Source: a virus. Taken from it: a DNA stretch of 64,000 bases. Position 1 is the first letter of the stretch; each line of letters begins with the position of its first letter. The stretch lies in IMG/VR virus record IMGVR_UViG_3300030102_005560, positions 17,288 through 81,287 of that record; one strand, given 5' to 3'. The position numbers and the translations under genes are program-made. Below the pieces are notes generated by a model. That model worked only from the letters and a program-made list of their open reading frames with translations. It ran no database searches and was not told the origin of the DNA. Below, one piece after another: positions 38,701 to 45,947 of the stretch.

Positions 38701-40547
38701 GGATGGTCACATCTGCTGGCAATGTCGGCATAGGCACTACGAGTCCTGATGCCAAACTCCATGTCGAGGGTAGTGTGTTGATTGACGCATATGAGCAAGG
38801 AGCAGGTGCAGGTTTATTCTTCCGCGAGGGATTCCTCAATACCAACCAACCCTCAATCACAGTAATAGACCATAGCGGTGCTAACCCTGACGGGCTTTGC
38901 ATAGCCGCTCATGATGGCATATCATTCAAAGTGAATGGTGGCACTGAGAGAGTAAGATTCGCCTCTGATGGTAATGTCGGGATAGGCACAACGAGTCCTT
39001 CTTCAAAGTTAGATGTGGCAGGAACGATAGAATGCACCGGACTGAACCTACAAAACGGCAGTTTGGACTATGGTAATGGTAAGCAGCAAACAGTCGATTT
39101 GGCTGTTGGTTGGTACACGTTTGCGGTCTGCAAGGGCCGAGATGCAACCACATCGGCGCAAAGGGCGTTCGGTGAGTTCCTAATCAACGATGTAGATAGC
39201 GGTAGGCACGGCTCTTGTAGGTTGAATGCCACGCACTTCTTCGGTGCTGGAAACAGCATACAGGTCTTCGCATACAACTTCTACTCTACTGTTGTATTCA
39301 CTGAATTAAGAATAAAAGAAAGTGGCACATATGCTGGTGCGGCTTTGCAGGTCTATGTGTCGAATGCGAATAACAACCTAGAGTCTTACATGACCATGAG
39401 TGAGCAGAATCGGTCTTGGGATTTGTTAGATACGTGGCTCCCTGACAGCGATATAGTGGGCCACGATGCCATACTAGGTTATGCATCCCATAGCCAAGAT
39501 TGGTCAGGATTTTCCGTAGCAGAAACGGTAGACTTGAGCGTATTTAGCGCCACCAACCAAGGTGGTATCTACACAAGTGGTGGCGTAAAGGCAGAAACTC
39601 TATTTCTCGGTAAGACTGGAACTTCAAGTGAATACAGACTTCACCCTGATTCTGCTAATTCAGTTCTTTCTACCAACTCTGACGGGTCTGATGTCACGCT
39701 TCGTGCTGACGATGACTTGGTTCTCATTGCCGATGATGATATGATTTTCAAGAATGGAAGCGCAACCAATATGGTTCTTACTTCTGACGTTCGTTTAGGA
39801 GTAGGCACTAATGTTCCTGACCGATTGCTCGAGATAAAGGAAAGCGGAACTGGTGCCGCTATCATGCGTTTCAGAAACAGCAACACATCATACCCAGATG
39901 ACACCGCCTTCGGTACCATAGAGTTCTACAACGCAGATGCTTCTGGTGAGGGCATAACTGCGAAGATAAACGCAATCTCAGATGCCTCTGGTCGAGGCGG
40001 GCAACTGCAATTCCAAACTGACGATACCGGAACAAGCCCACAGACGGCTCTCTTATTGCAAGGTGATTTGAACGCGGTGTTCGCAGGAAACGTCGCTTCT
40101 ACAAGCGCCAACAATTACAATCTCTACTGGCCTTTGTATTTCCAAAGAGACAATATGGGAACAAGCAATATAGACATGAGAATGCCTGTCGGTGGTGCTG
40201 GAACTAGCAGTCCAAACGCTATGGCTATGCCAAGAGCAGGTAAGATAATGGCTTTGACTTTACATTACTACGGAGGCACATTAAGCACTAGCAGTTCTAA
40301 GAGCGATACATGGAGAATCAGACATCACAGCGGTGGAACTGCTGATGTGACTACTGAGGATATTGTGGTAACTATGGACACTCTAGTAGCAACTTCCAAT
40401 GCTAATCAGAGAGTAAAAACCATTGAGTTATCTACTCCTTTGGTGTTTGCTGCGGATGACTCAATAGGATTTAGGAGAAATGCCAATGCCGGGTCAAATT
40501 CAATACATGAAGTGGCTGCCGTAATATGGTGTCACTTTGACGTATAG
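35742..40547 (+). CDS. Tail fibre protein 3, GIGTTSP-repeat fibre
   Basis: 1601 residues. Starts MAEENFRVRKGITVDGS, shared with fibre 2. Its body carries at least eight copies of the motif VGIGTTSPxxxLHV spaced irregularly, a hallmark of shaft repeats in tail fibres of marine phages. Between them are variable beta domains. A region at about 1105-1290 (SLDYGNGKQQTVDLAVGWY and after) and the C-terminal 150 residues (NNYNLYWPLYFQRDNMGTS and after) look like separate receptor-binding domains. The 3' third is visibly more AT-rich than the head genes, which suggests exchange of fibre parts. No intramolecular chaperone domain (Ser-Lys or Ser-Asn autocleavage site) was recognised. Confidence 0.75.
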   Translation: MAEENFRVRKGITVDGSGYSAIRDSLKIGYISTLTSNNTNVGGQDAQLRVSGRNDDEPGIIQLSHFDNNNFYGGTGVFTLGQIQFAMNENSNDVTTVAEIRGITSDPNTPGDFDGALKFFTSQGDGSGANLTEKMILTADGRVGIGTTGPGISLDVRTGSQYTNTYKAHLSLIDTQTAYDGSNPGGAVIFGGIDDSSGGTSWWAKIAGEKANATDDNRSGILNFYTREEGGNPTQRMRIKEDGQVLIGKTASVASIDRKLEVEGTIAAASGSSGGVGFHMQNSEGEFLVYTDGGALIVKDYAGSDTYPFKIEGTAQNDTLVVNTGGDVTIKDQLILGSEIIHSGDTNNKIAFGTDTQTFTTAGSARMTIEADGDIAMTEDLDVAKHFSFNTQHVGGSAGGSTGTENGANTWCKILEWDPGTNQYRDLSLTLGITAVDVGSQNQAIINVYGRSNGTNSAHTMGVKVISLISTVHLQDDSFKMITEGWGQPIELWMKKYGNYGTYNWNEIAKKLGGSTTLTYSSNSAWQSTEPVKTNGSPQATRSYGTVIEGRNPVLNLYHNQNVSQLSAGDVLSTISFRKHTTTSGNETIRIYNVQGDSGSSGASDDYHTSDLRISTRKIGTNSYFDRFTILGQEGYVGIGTMSPAVPLHVAGANNEAARFEGSGNDAFIKILEPTGSENVVLGSTGGTGFVGSASNNNFAIRANNSNKMTITPAGLVGIGTTSPTDTLHVEGNTRTDGTFLVEDQNTDFHMIKLTSADGSTDYDVGLHFQGSPNILDVTNAHGDVNLRPGSAGTLSTSYLTVKGDGDVGIGTTSPQSKLHISSGTSGDAVLILEADTDNNDETDQPFIVFEQDGGTQHSAIGSHSGSSTDNNALILSNSVGSSGIEAGMIFKTGTTSGYANAVERMRITPAGNVGIGTTSPSTSLHVSDAAEVSLSVDSSHATGSQISLDATGTGGDEWRIVSGADNAGIGGGAFGLYNVDTTSYRWMVTSAGNVGIGTTSPDAKLHVEGSVLIDAYEQGAGAGLFFREGFLNTNQPSITVIDHSGANPDGLCIAAHDGISFKVNGGTERVRFASDGNVGIGTTSPSSKLDVAGTIECTGLNLQNGSLDYGNGKQQTVDLAVGWYTFAVCKGRDATTSAQRAFGEFLINDVDSGRHGSCRLNATHFFGAGNSIQVFAYNFYSTVVFTELRIKESGTYAGAALQVYVSNANNNLESYMTMSEQNRSWDLLDTWLPDSDIVGHDAILGYASHSQDWSGFSVAETVDLSVFSATNQGGIYTSGGVKAETLFLGKTGTSSEYRLHPDSANSVLSTNSDGSDVTLRADDDLVLIADDDMIFKNGSATNMVLTSDVRLGVGTNVPDRLLEIKESGTGAAIMRFRNSNTSYPDDTAFGTIEFYNADASGEGITAKINAISDASGRGGQLQFQTDDTGTSPQTALLLQGDLNAVFAGNVASTSANNYNLYWPLYFQRDNMGTSNIDMRMPVGGAGTSSPNAMAMPRAGKIMALTLHYYGGTLSTSSSKSDTWRIRHHSGGTADVTTEDIVVTMDTLVATSNANQRVKTIELSTPLVFAADDSIGFRRNANAGSNSIHEVAAVIWCHFDV
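36166..39822 (+). repeat. Dispersed GIGTTSP-coding repeats in the fibre 3 gene
   Basis: Copies near 36166, 37647, 37884, 38150, 38478, 38718, 38970 and 39793. The DNA core GTCGGAATAGGCACTACGAG recurs nearly exactly at several of them, the first and last being most diverged. Such cores allow homologous exchange of the domains between them. Confidence 0.85.
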
Positions 40548-40555
40548 GTGATGTT

Positions 40556-40765
40556 ATGGATTGGGAAGAAGTAAGAGGAAAGAGAGACAGTGAACTATTG
40601 AACATGGATAAGTATCAACTAGCGATACCATATTCACTATTGACAGATGCACAGAAGGAAGAGTTGGCTACATACAGACAGGCGCTTCTCGACCTGCCCA
40701 ATGATTACGATACTCCCGAAGAGGCAGAGGAGAACTTCCCGGAGCAACCAGACTGGATGGCTTAG
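40556..40765 (+). CDS. Putative tail fibre assembly chaperone
   Basis: 69 residues directly after the last fibre gene, with AGGTGATG upstream. The pattern MDWEEVRGKRDSELLNMDKY, LTDAQKEELATYRQALLDLP and an ending EEAEENFPEQPDW agrees with small phage fibre-assembly chaperones, which typically read RxxRDxLLxxxDW, then WxxYRQALRDLP and PxWP. In those phages the protein helps trimerise the neighbouring fibre. The assignment rests on the motif pattern plus the gene's position. Confidence 0.62.
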   Translation: MDWEEVRGKRDSELLNMDKYQLAIPYSLLTDAQKEELATYRQALLDLPNDYDTPEEAEENFPEQPDWMA

Positions 40766-40778
40766 AGACCTACGGTCT
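40766..40778. terminator. Perfect hairpin at the convergent junction
   Basis: AGACC-tac-GGTCT starts at the base after the stop codon of the last + gene and includes the stop of the - strand gene 40770-40910. No T-run follows, so it is at best a weak or RNA-processing signal between the two convergent transcription units. Confidence 0.35.
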
Positions 40779-40910
40779 GAATCCTGACCATGGCCTCAGT
40801 TGATAGGTGAGGAAAGACAGAGCCAATACTAGGAACGCAGTTGCCACTGTGACGGTAGGAGGGACATCAACCGTCAAATCATCTAGGAATCGAAGGTCCA
40901 TCTCTATCAT
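40770..40910 (-). CDS. 46-residue single-span membrane protein
   Basis: Last gene of the - strand series; its ATG is 2 bp after the stop of the upstream gene (TGAGCATG), which suggests coupled translation. The protein starts MIEMDLRFLDDLTVD, then has one hydrophobic span of about 20 residues (PPTVTVATAFLVLALSFLTY) and ends basic (QLRPWSGFRP). With an acidic N-terminus and a basic C-terminus, N-out/C-in is likely. A holin-like, spanin-like or superinfection-exclusion role is possible for a viral protein of this kind, but nothing in the sequence decides. Confidence 0.5.
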   Translation of the reverse strand: MIEMDLRFLDDLTVDVPPTVTVATAFLVLALSFLTYQLRPWSGFRP

Positions 40911-40912
40911 GC

Positions 40913-41206
40913 TCAATACCCCATATCGAATTTGCTAGGCTTCTTCAACTCACGAATCTGTTGAGTGGCGAATCTAATTTTCTGTGTGCTATGGAGATGC
41001 CAAAAGGTGTCTTTCGGGACTTTGAACTCCTTCTCCACTATGCGGCATAATTCGTATCTCGATGATGTCTGTAGGTCTTCGTCTATCTTGAGACCGAGTA
41101 CCTCAGAGACCTCCTCATCCGTGTACTTGACCCTCTTGTCCAACCAGACATATGCATAGCCCATCACGGTCATGAGTTTGCGAGCCATCCATCGGAACAA
41201 CGCCAT
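40913..41206 (-). CDS. Hypothetical protein
   Basis: 97 residues, mixed helical and charged, with an amphipathic start (MALFRWMARKLMTVMGYAYVW) and a C-terminal helix (IRFATQQIRELKK). The segment SSRYELCRIVEKEFKVPKDTFWHLH might be a small helix-turn-helix, but this is not convincing. It lies between a zinc-ribbon gene and the small membrane protein at the end of the operon. No family recognised. Confidence 0.5.
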   Translation of the reverse strand: MALFRWMARKLMTVMGYAYVWLDKRVKYTDEEVSEVLGLKIDEDLQTSSRYELCRIVEKEFKVPKDTFWHLHSTQKIRFATQQIRELKKPSKFDMGY

Positions 41207-41233
41207 GGTGCAGAATCTACACCGCCTAGTTAT

Positions 41234-41455
41234 TCAACTTTCTCCGCCGCTGGTCATTCTAGGCAACAAGTTTCTCTTCTTTTTGAATACGGAGTCCTGC
41301 CAGAAGTGCCCGCATTTCTTGCACTGCCACAGTTGTATTCTCTTCTTTATCGCAGTGGTATCCCCGTTGTGGTATCTAGCAGTGAGACGATGTGGGACGT
41401 GAGTGTGATTGCAGTTTCTACACTTCACTTCCAACCGCTTCATCAGTCGTCCCAT
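41234..41455 (-). CDS. Small zinc-ribbon protein
   Basis: 73 residues. Two knuckles, CRNCNH and CKKCGHFW, are 30 residues apart, with basic residues between and after them (VKKKRNLLPR-type end). The ATG overlaps the thermosome stop (TGATG), so it is coupled to the chaperonin. The shape resembles zinc ribbons of archaeal transcription factors or of transposase-associated proteins. Nucleic acid binding is inferred only. Confidence 0.6.
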   Translation of the reverse strand: MGRLMKRLEVKCRNCNHTHVPHRLTARYHNGDTTAIKKRIQLWQCKKCGHFWQDSVFKKKRNLLPRMTSGGES

Positions 41456-42951
41456 CACGCTCCTCTCTTTGCTATGACATCATCAATCTTGAGTATGGCC
41501 GTGGTGACTTCAGTGGCGCTCAGCACAGCCTGCCTGATGAGGGAGGATGGCTCTACGACGCCCGATTCATTCATTGACACTATGCCTTCGTTCTCCAAGT
41601 CCGGACCCATGTCTAGCGAGCCATCCTGAATAGCGTGTCTCAGGCTCAGTATGCAATCCAATGGGTCTTGTCCACCGTTCTCCGCTATAGTCGCAGGAAT
41701 AATCTCCAGAGCCTCAGCGAATGCCTCTATCGCCATCTGTGCCCTTCCCTCTACGGTCGCTGCTTGGGAGCGCAGGTATGAGGCCATGGATGCGTATGCA
41801 CTACCACCACCAGCGACTACGCCATCGCCGTTCATCACGAGTGAGACGACCCCCAATGCGTCATCGAAGCCACGCTCAATCTCATCTAGCGTCGTCGTTG
41901 TGGCACCGCGTAGCACGAGCGTGGATTGGTCTGAGTCCACCATGCCCTCTACGAATATGTAATCGACGTCGTAGTGCCTTTGCTTGTGCACCTTGCCTCT
42001 AGCAGCGCACTCGACGTCCGAGGGCATCTGCGCTATCGGCAGACCCAGCGTGGACGAGAGGGCTTTCATGGTGCTCTCCGGTAGTCTCCTGACCACTGCG
42101 ATGTCGTGCTTCTTGAGATAGGCACAGACGTGGTCAGAGGCACCATCCCTGACAAACACCACACCACCCTTGGGCAAGTGATTGGTGAGATTCTTAGCCT
42201 GTTCTAGCATGCTTTCCCTATCCGAGGACTTGAATGCGTTGTAGCCCTTCATATCCTGTAATTGGACCTGTACGTTCTGCTCTGTCTTCTCTGGCTCCAG
42301 TCCCATGTTGACCAGCAGTATGTCACACTCCATGTCCACCTCGTGCTCTATGACGTAGTCCTTGTTGACTATGGCACCGTTGAACAGATAGGAGTCCCTG
42401 AGCGAACCGCCCGGTAGACTGAGCACCCTCACCTTCTCTGCGTCTCCTGCCTTCTTGACTGCCTCCACGCAAAGTTGGGATACCGTCTCGGTCGCAGAGT
42501 CCAATGTCTTACCTGTAATAGCAGTCTTCGCTACTGACGTCAAGGTTTCATCCGAGGCGTCTCTGGACAATGAGTCCTTGAGATAATCAGTAGCCATGTG
42601 AGCGGCCTCGTTGTAACCCTTGCAGACGAGATTGGGATGCAAACCCCGATTCATCAGGTTCTCACTGTTGGTCAGTAGTTGTCCCGCTAATACCACCGTC
42701 GACGTGGTGCCATCGTAGCACAGGCTCTCCTGCGTATGCGCACACTCGATTATCATCTTGGCGCCGGGGTGAGCAACGTCCAATTCCCTCAGTATGGTTG
42801 CTCCATCGTTGGTCACGATAGCGTTGCCGCCACCGTCTACCATCATCTTGTCCCTGCCGTTGGGCCCAAGCGTGCTCTTCACAGTGTGCACTATCGTCTT
42901 CACTGCGTTTATGTTCGTTCTCAATGCGTTTTCGTTTTCGTTTTCCGTCAT
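41455..42951 (-). CDS. Group II chaperonin (thermosome subunit)
   Basis: 498 residues. N-terminal equatorial motifs are clear: TLGPNGRDKMMVDGGG at about 27-42, TNDGATIL at 47-54 and DGTTSTVVLAG at 80-90; near 361-383 GFDDALGVVSLV and GDGVVAGGG. The Asp residues expected for ATP hydrolysis are kept (D49, D80, D363 or D364). The canonical GDGTT reads YDGTT here (Y79), and the protein is some 40 residues shorter than cellular thermosomes, without the Gly/Met-rich C-terminal tail. The apical domain with the helical protrusion is present. It would fold viral proteins, perhaps the giant tail proteins, in the cytoplasm. Thermosomes are rare in viruses but were reported in magroviruses. Confidence 0.92.
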   Translation of the reverse strand: MTENENENALRTNINAVKTIVHTVKSTLGPNGRDKMMVDGGGNAIVTNDGATILRELDVAHPGAKMIIECAHTQESLCYDGTTSTVVLAGQLLTNSENLMNRGLHPNLVCKGYNEAAHMATDYLKDSLSRDASDETLTSVAKTAITGKTLDSATETVSQLCVEAVKKAGDAEKVRVLSLPGGSLRDSYLFNGAIVNKDYVIEHEVDMECDILLVNMGLEPEKTEQNVQVQLQDMKGYNAFKSSDRESMLEQAKNLTNHLPKGGVVFVRDGASDHVCAYLKKHDIAVVRRLPESTMKALSSTLGLPIAQMPSDVECAARGKVHKQRHYDVDYIFVEGMVDSDQSTLVLRGATTTTLDEIERGFDDALGVVSLVMNGDGVVAGGGSAYASMASYLRSQAATVEGRAQMAIEAFAEALEIIPATIAENGGQDPLDCILSLRHAIQDGSLDMGPDLENEGIVSMNESGVVEPSSLIRQAVLSATEVTTAILKIDDVIAKRGA

Positions 42952-42952
42952 G

Positions 42953-43561
42953 CTACCATTCCACCTGTACTTCTACTATCTCCCCGGTTTCCAAGGAGCG
43001 TGATTTTATGATGCCGTTGTCTCTTCCCAACATGAAAAGGTCATAGGTCAATTGAGCGTCACTCAAGCAGTACTTGATGACCTCTTCGTACTTTCCCTCT
43101 GCCCAAGCCTTCGGTGCCTCTACGCTCTCCATGAGTTTGCTCTCATTGAGATTGTGCTTGGATAGGATGTTCAGGCTCGATTCCAGAGTGCCATGTGAGA
43201 GGGAGGCCTTCTGGAACATGGCCTTGGTGTCGAATACGGATTCGGTCTTCTGCATGACGTCTCCTATTGCCCAGCAATCCAGAGAGTCTCTCAGCACTGG
43301 GAAGTCGAAGTTGATTATGTTGTGTCCCACTATCTTACCACCCTTCTCGACGAAATCGGATATGTGGTCTCCCAATGCTCTGGGGTGTAGGGGGTGGACC
43401 TCGATTCCCTCTACTTCCACCTCTTGCTTAGAGAAGACAGTTGCCTTCTCACCATCCCACGTGGCAACCACTGATGGGTCGAAGAGGGCTTTGTTCTGCC
43501 ACCCTCCTATCTCCCATGAGTAGTTGCTGGTTTCTATGTCCAGCGAGAGTATGTCGGTCAT
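42953..43561 (-). CDS. DnaQ-like 3'-5' exonuclease
   Basis: 202 residues from ATG 43561, chosen because GGAG lies 9 bp upstream; a TTG at 43570 is in frame. Three DEDD motifs are visible: Exo I LSLDIET at about 5-11, Exo II GHNIINFDFPVL near 100, and Exo III YCLSDAQLTYDLF near 165-178. The fold is RNase H-like. Role: proofreading or processing of DNA ends in replication; PolB also keeps its own exonuclease residues. Gene order between the helicase-like ATPase and thermosome genes places it in the replication operon. Confidence 0.75.
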   Translation of the reverse strand: MTDILSLDIETSNYSWEIGGWQNKALFDPSVVATWDGEKATVFSKQEVEVEGIEVHPLHPRALGDHISDFVEKGGKIVGHNIINFDFPVLRDSLDCWAIGDVMQKTESVFDTKAMFQKASLSHGTLESSLNILSKHNLNESKLMESVEAPKAWAEGKYEEVIKYCLSDAQLTYDLFMLGRDNGIIKSRSLETGEIVEVQVEW

Positions 43562-43577
43562 CTTACTCAACTCCGAA

Positions 43578-44969
43578 TCATGCGTCGTCTCTCAGCCTCA
43601 GGAACACAACCTTGCCGTCCTTGCCTTGGTCGAACATGCTGCTTGCCCACTTGTTGAAGTGGTTATAGGCTGTTCCCCTAGTAACCTGATTCTGATTCAT
43701 GTATGTGGACATTATGTCAGAACGCTTTCTCCAATTGTCACCTCGACCACCTAGGTCGAATGGGTTGCAAGCATCGTGAGCGGCCAGCCACCTTGCTTTC
43801 TGGTTTGCCTTCTCTGCAATCTTTGCACCAATCTCAACCTCTCCTTCAAGCCACTCTATGAGGTTGTTGAACAGGTCATACAGAATCTCCTTTGCCATGT
43901 CCACGTGTTCGTCGGTCACGACCCAAGTGTCCTCCATCAGAGCGATGTGTGTGGATAGGATGACTGTGTAGTTCTCCATTGCCGGTATGAATGATGCTAC
44001 GACCTCACCTATGCCCGGTCCTAGACCAGTGAGCAAGTCGTAGTAGTCCTCTATGGCAGTGTACATAGCGGGGTAGAACGAATCATTCGCGCTTAGCATG
44101 TCACCCATGGCATCTTGGAGCAACTCCTCCTGTTCTGGTCTGGACATGTTGTCCCACTCGACGAACTTCGTCTCAGTGACTTCCAGTACCCTGTTCCTCA
44201 TTCTCTTCTCTAGGTCTTTGAAATAGTCGGTGATTTCTTCGTAACTGACTTCCATCTTTGGTATCTTCTTGAAAGCAGATTCGGACCTCTTCATACTGAC
44301 ATTCATCCTCCTACCCATGCTCCAATTGGACCAGTACAGTAGAACCCTCTGGAAGATACCCTTGGTGAGCACGTATTCCTTGACGCCTGATGGAGGGTAT
44401 GTGGTAATCCACAGTGATACTAGAGATTCAGTCTCTATCCTACCTGCTTTGGTGTGCTTGACGAGGATGTTGTTGTTGCTTCCGACCGGGTTGCATGCTG
44501 ATTGTAAGTAGAGCACTGTCTCCTGACTGTGCTTGTTGGGGTTGAGTATGATTGAGCCTTCATCGAAGTTGAGAGCCTTGCGTCCGTTCAGGAACCCCTC
44601 CTTCTCAACGACCTCTACGTTGCCATCAGCGTCCTTGGTCTCCTCGAAGCCACCAATCAAACCTGCATCGGTCCCTGTGGTGTACAGGTCAGTTGGTATA
44701 TCTATGTCCTTCAGTATGTCACCAATGAACTCCCAAGCGATTGACTTGCCAGTCCTGCTCGATTGAATCCAGAAGGCATGAACCCTAGGGTCAAGGTGAG
44801 ATGCGCCCCAAGGTATTCTGACATATGGTACCGCTAGTTGTCCTTGTATGAAAAAGAAGGATAACATACCGGGTATGTCGTTGTCTATCGATGTATTACC
44901 GAAGTGTTCTAGGTACCCTCTGAAAATAGGGTTCTTCTTTACTATTGCATATTGCTCTACTTGCTTCAT
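43578..44969 (-). CDS. P-loop ATPase, putative replicative helicase (DUF3987-like)
   Basis: 463 residues. The Walker A motif is degenerate (QSSRTGKS at 69-76, first Gly replaced); Walker B is KALNFDEGSII at 131-141 (D136, E137). Then follows TESLVSLWITTYPP and GIFQRVLLYWSNW, a layout like that of DUF3987-type primase-helicase ATPases. The last 80 residues (KRSDIMSTYMNQNQVTRGTAYNHFNKW) form a likely winged helix. No MCM is present in the window, so this may be the replicative helicase. The gene has its own promoter (TATA at 44992-45003) with a palindrome between TATA and ATG. ATPase is sure; helicase is inference. Confidence 0.6.
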   Translation of the reverse strand: MKQVEQYAIVKKNPIFRGYLEHFGNTSIDNDIPGMLSFFFIQGQLAVPYVRIPWGASHLDPRVHAFWIQSSRTGKSIAWEFIGDILKDIDIPTDLYTTGTDAGLIGGFEETKDADGNVEVVEKEGFLNGRKALNFDEGSIILNPNKHSQETVLYLQSACNPVGSNNNILVKHTKAGRIETESLVSLWITTYPPSGVKEYVLTKGIFQRVLLYWSNWSMGRRMNVSMKRSESAFKKIPKMEVSYEEITDYFKDLEKRMRNRVLEVTETKFVEWDNMSRPEQEELLQDAMGDMLSANDSFYPAMYTAIEDYYDLLTGLGPGIGEVVASFIPAMENYTVILSTHIALMEDTWVVTDEHVDMAKEILYDLFNNLIEWLEGEVEIGAKIAEKANQKARWLAAHDACNPFDLGGRGDNWRKRSDIMSTYMNQNQVTRGTAYNHFNKWASSMFDQGKDGKVVFLRLRDDA

Positions 44970-44971
44970 AC

Positions 44972-44991
44972 CTGACCTGATTACTGGTCAG
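44972..44991. promoter_or_regulatory. Operator-like inverted repeat
   Basis: CTGACC-8 nt-GGTCAG, a perfect 6-bp inverted repeat ending 2 bp before the ATG of the helicase-like gene and touching its TATA box. A protein bound here would cover the transcription start. Candidate repressor site. Confidence 0.45.
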
Positions 44992-45003
44992 TATATTATA
45001 ATT
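44992..45003 (-). promoter_or_regulatory. TATA box of the helicase-like gene
   Basis: AATTATAATATA on the coding strand, centred about 28 bp before ATG 44969, in a locally AT-rich 50-bp gap after the XPF-like gene. Spacing fits an archaeal promoter with a very short leader. Confidence 0.5.
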
Positions 45004-45019
45004 CCTGTTATTCTAATAT

Positions 45020-45721
45020 CTATTCTATACGTTTGAACCTGCTTGCCTCTACGTGAACTGGGTTCTCGCTGGTCAAGACCTCGATGACCTTCTTCCTGCC
45101 CTTCTCGCCTAGTCCCTTCACCATCTTCAACGACTCGGGGTAGCACATCTCCTCTATTGACCCGCATTCCTTGAGAAGCCTGTCTGCCATTTGACTACCG
45201 ATACCCGGCACGGTCAGTAGCATGTCCTTCCTGACGTCATTGGTGCTGACTCTCCTGATTGCCTTGGCACCGTGCGCGGATGCGGGCTTGTGCAGTTTGT
45301 TGTGCAGTTTGACTATGAAGAGCGCTGCCTCGCTCAGGTTGGGCGTGAAGAACACCTGACAGTCGAAGTCGGACATTATCCTCGCAATCGTGCCTATCAG
45401 TTCGTTCTGCACTCTCGTGTAAGTGAGTTTCTTGCCGTTGTTCTTGCTCATGGCGATGTACTTGTCTATGCCGCCATGTATCAGGAGGAAGAAGCGCTCG
45501 TAGTTAGCGTCCATGTTGTCCAGTTGCCTCCAGAGGTGACCGCTGTGACTGGACTGGAACAAGTCGCTGATGGACTTGGCCTCGATGCAAGCATTACCCA
45601 GCAAGTAGTCACCAACGACTAGGGTCCTCTTGCCCACTCTGAGACCGACTGACTCTGCCTTCCTTATCACCGAGTCATGCAGTGGTCCTCTCTCGTTGCT
45701 ATCTATCACTAAATCAGCCAT
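45020..45721 (-). CDS. XPF/ERCC4-type structure-specific nuclease
   Basis: 233 residues from ATG 45721 (GGAG 10 bp upstream; a GTG at 45730 is in frame). The N-terminal nuclease domain shows LVIDSNERGP at 4-13, GDYLL at 37-41 and IEAKSISDL at 46-54, the ERKxxxD motif in which Arg is Ala (A48). A helix-hairpin-helix domain follows (LTVPGIGSQMADRLLKECGS, then MVKGLGEKGRKKVIEVL). Architecture equals the C-terminal nuclease half of archaeal XPF/Hef without the helicase. Likely cuts forks, flaps or junctions in replication and recombination. Because Arg48 is replaced, activity is not certain, though Glu, Lys and Asp stay. Confidence 0.75.
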   Translation of the reverse strand: MADLVIDSNERGPLHDSVIRKAESVGLRVGKRTLVVGDYLLGNACIEAKSISDLFQSSHSGHLWRQLDNMDANYERFFLLIHGGIDKYIAMSKNNGKKLTYTRVQNELIGTIARIMSDFDCQVFFTPNLSEAALFIVKLHNKLHKPASAHGAKAIRRVSTNDVRKDMLLTVPGIGSQMADRLLKECGSIEEMCYPESLKMVKGLGEKGRKKVIEVLTSENPVHVEASRFKRIE

Positions 45722-45947
45722 TACGTTCACGCTCCGCTATTCTTTTGTGGATACCACAGTACTTGTCACAACTGTAGTTCTTTCTCAGTTTGCATCTGCT
45801 ACCGTCCCTCTTGGTGTAGATGCATCTGTCCTCGTGAGAGGGGTGCTTGTAGCACTTACCACATAGTTGGCTGAACACCGCCTTTTTCCTATTCCCATTT
45901 CGGGAGGACAGTTTAGCGTTGCACTCCTTACATCTGTTGGTGAACAT
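45714..45947 (-). CDS. Small Cys-rich zinc-binding protein
   Basis: 77 residues from ATG 45947, which overlaps the primase stop. Cys pattern CKEC, then CGKC, CIY, CKL, CDKYCGIHK: enough ligands for two zinc sites, and GSRCKLRKNYSCDKYCGIHK recalls a small zinc finger. Very basic (NRKK, KRDGSRCK). Coupled between primase and XPF-like nuclease genes, it may bind nucleic acid in replication. No family named. Confidence 0.6.
   Translation of the reverse strand: MFTNRCKECNAKLSSRNGNRKKAVFSQLCGKCYKHPSHEDRCIYTKRDGSRCKLRKNYSCDKYCGIHKRIAERERNG

Noticed and set aside
36166-39822. Regularly recurring short repeats as a possible CRISPR array
   Set aside because: The repeats lie in one coding frame, encode the fibre motif GIGTTSP, and spacing is far longer and irregular.
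40766-40778. Strong intrinsic terminator
   Set aside because: The hairpin stem has only 5 bp and no T-run follows, so it is listed only as a weak candidate.
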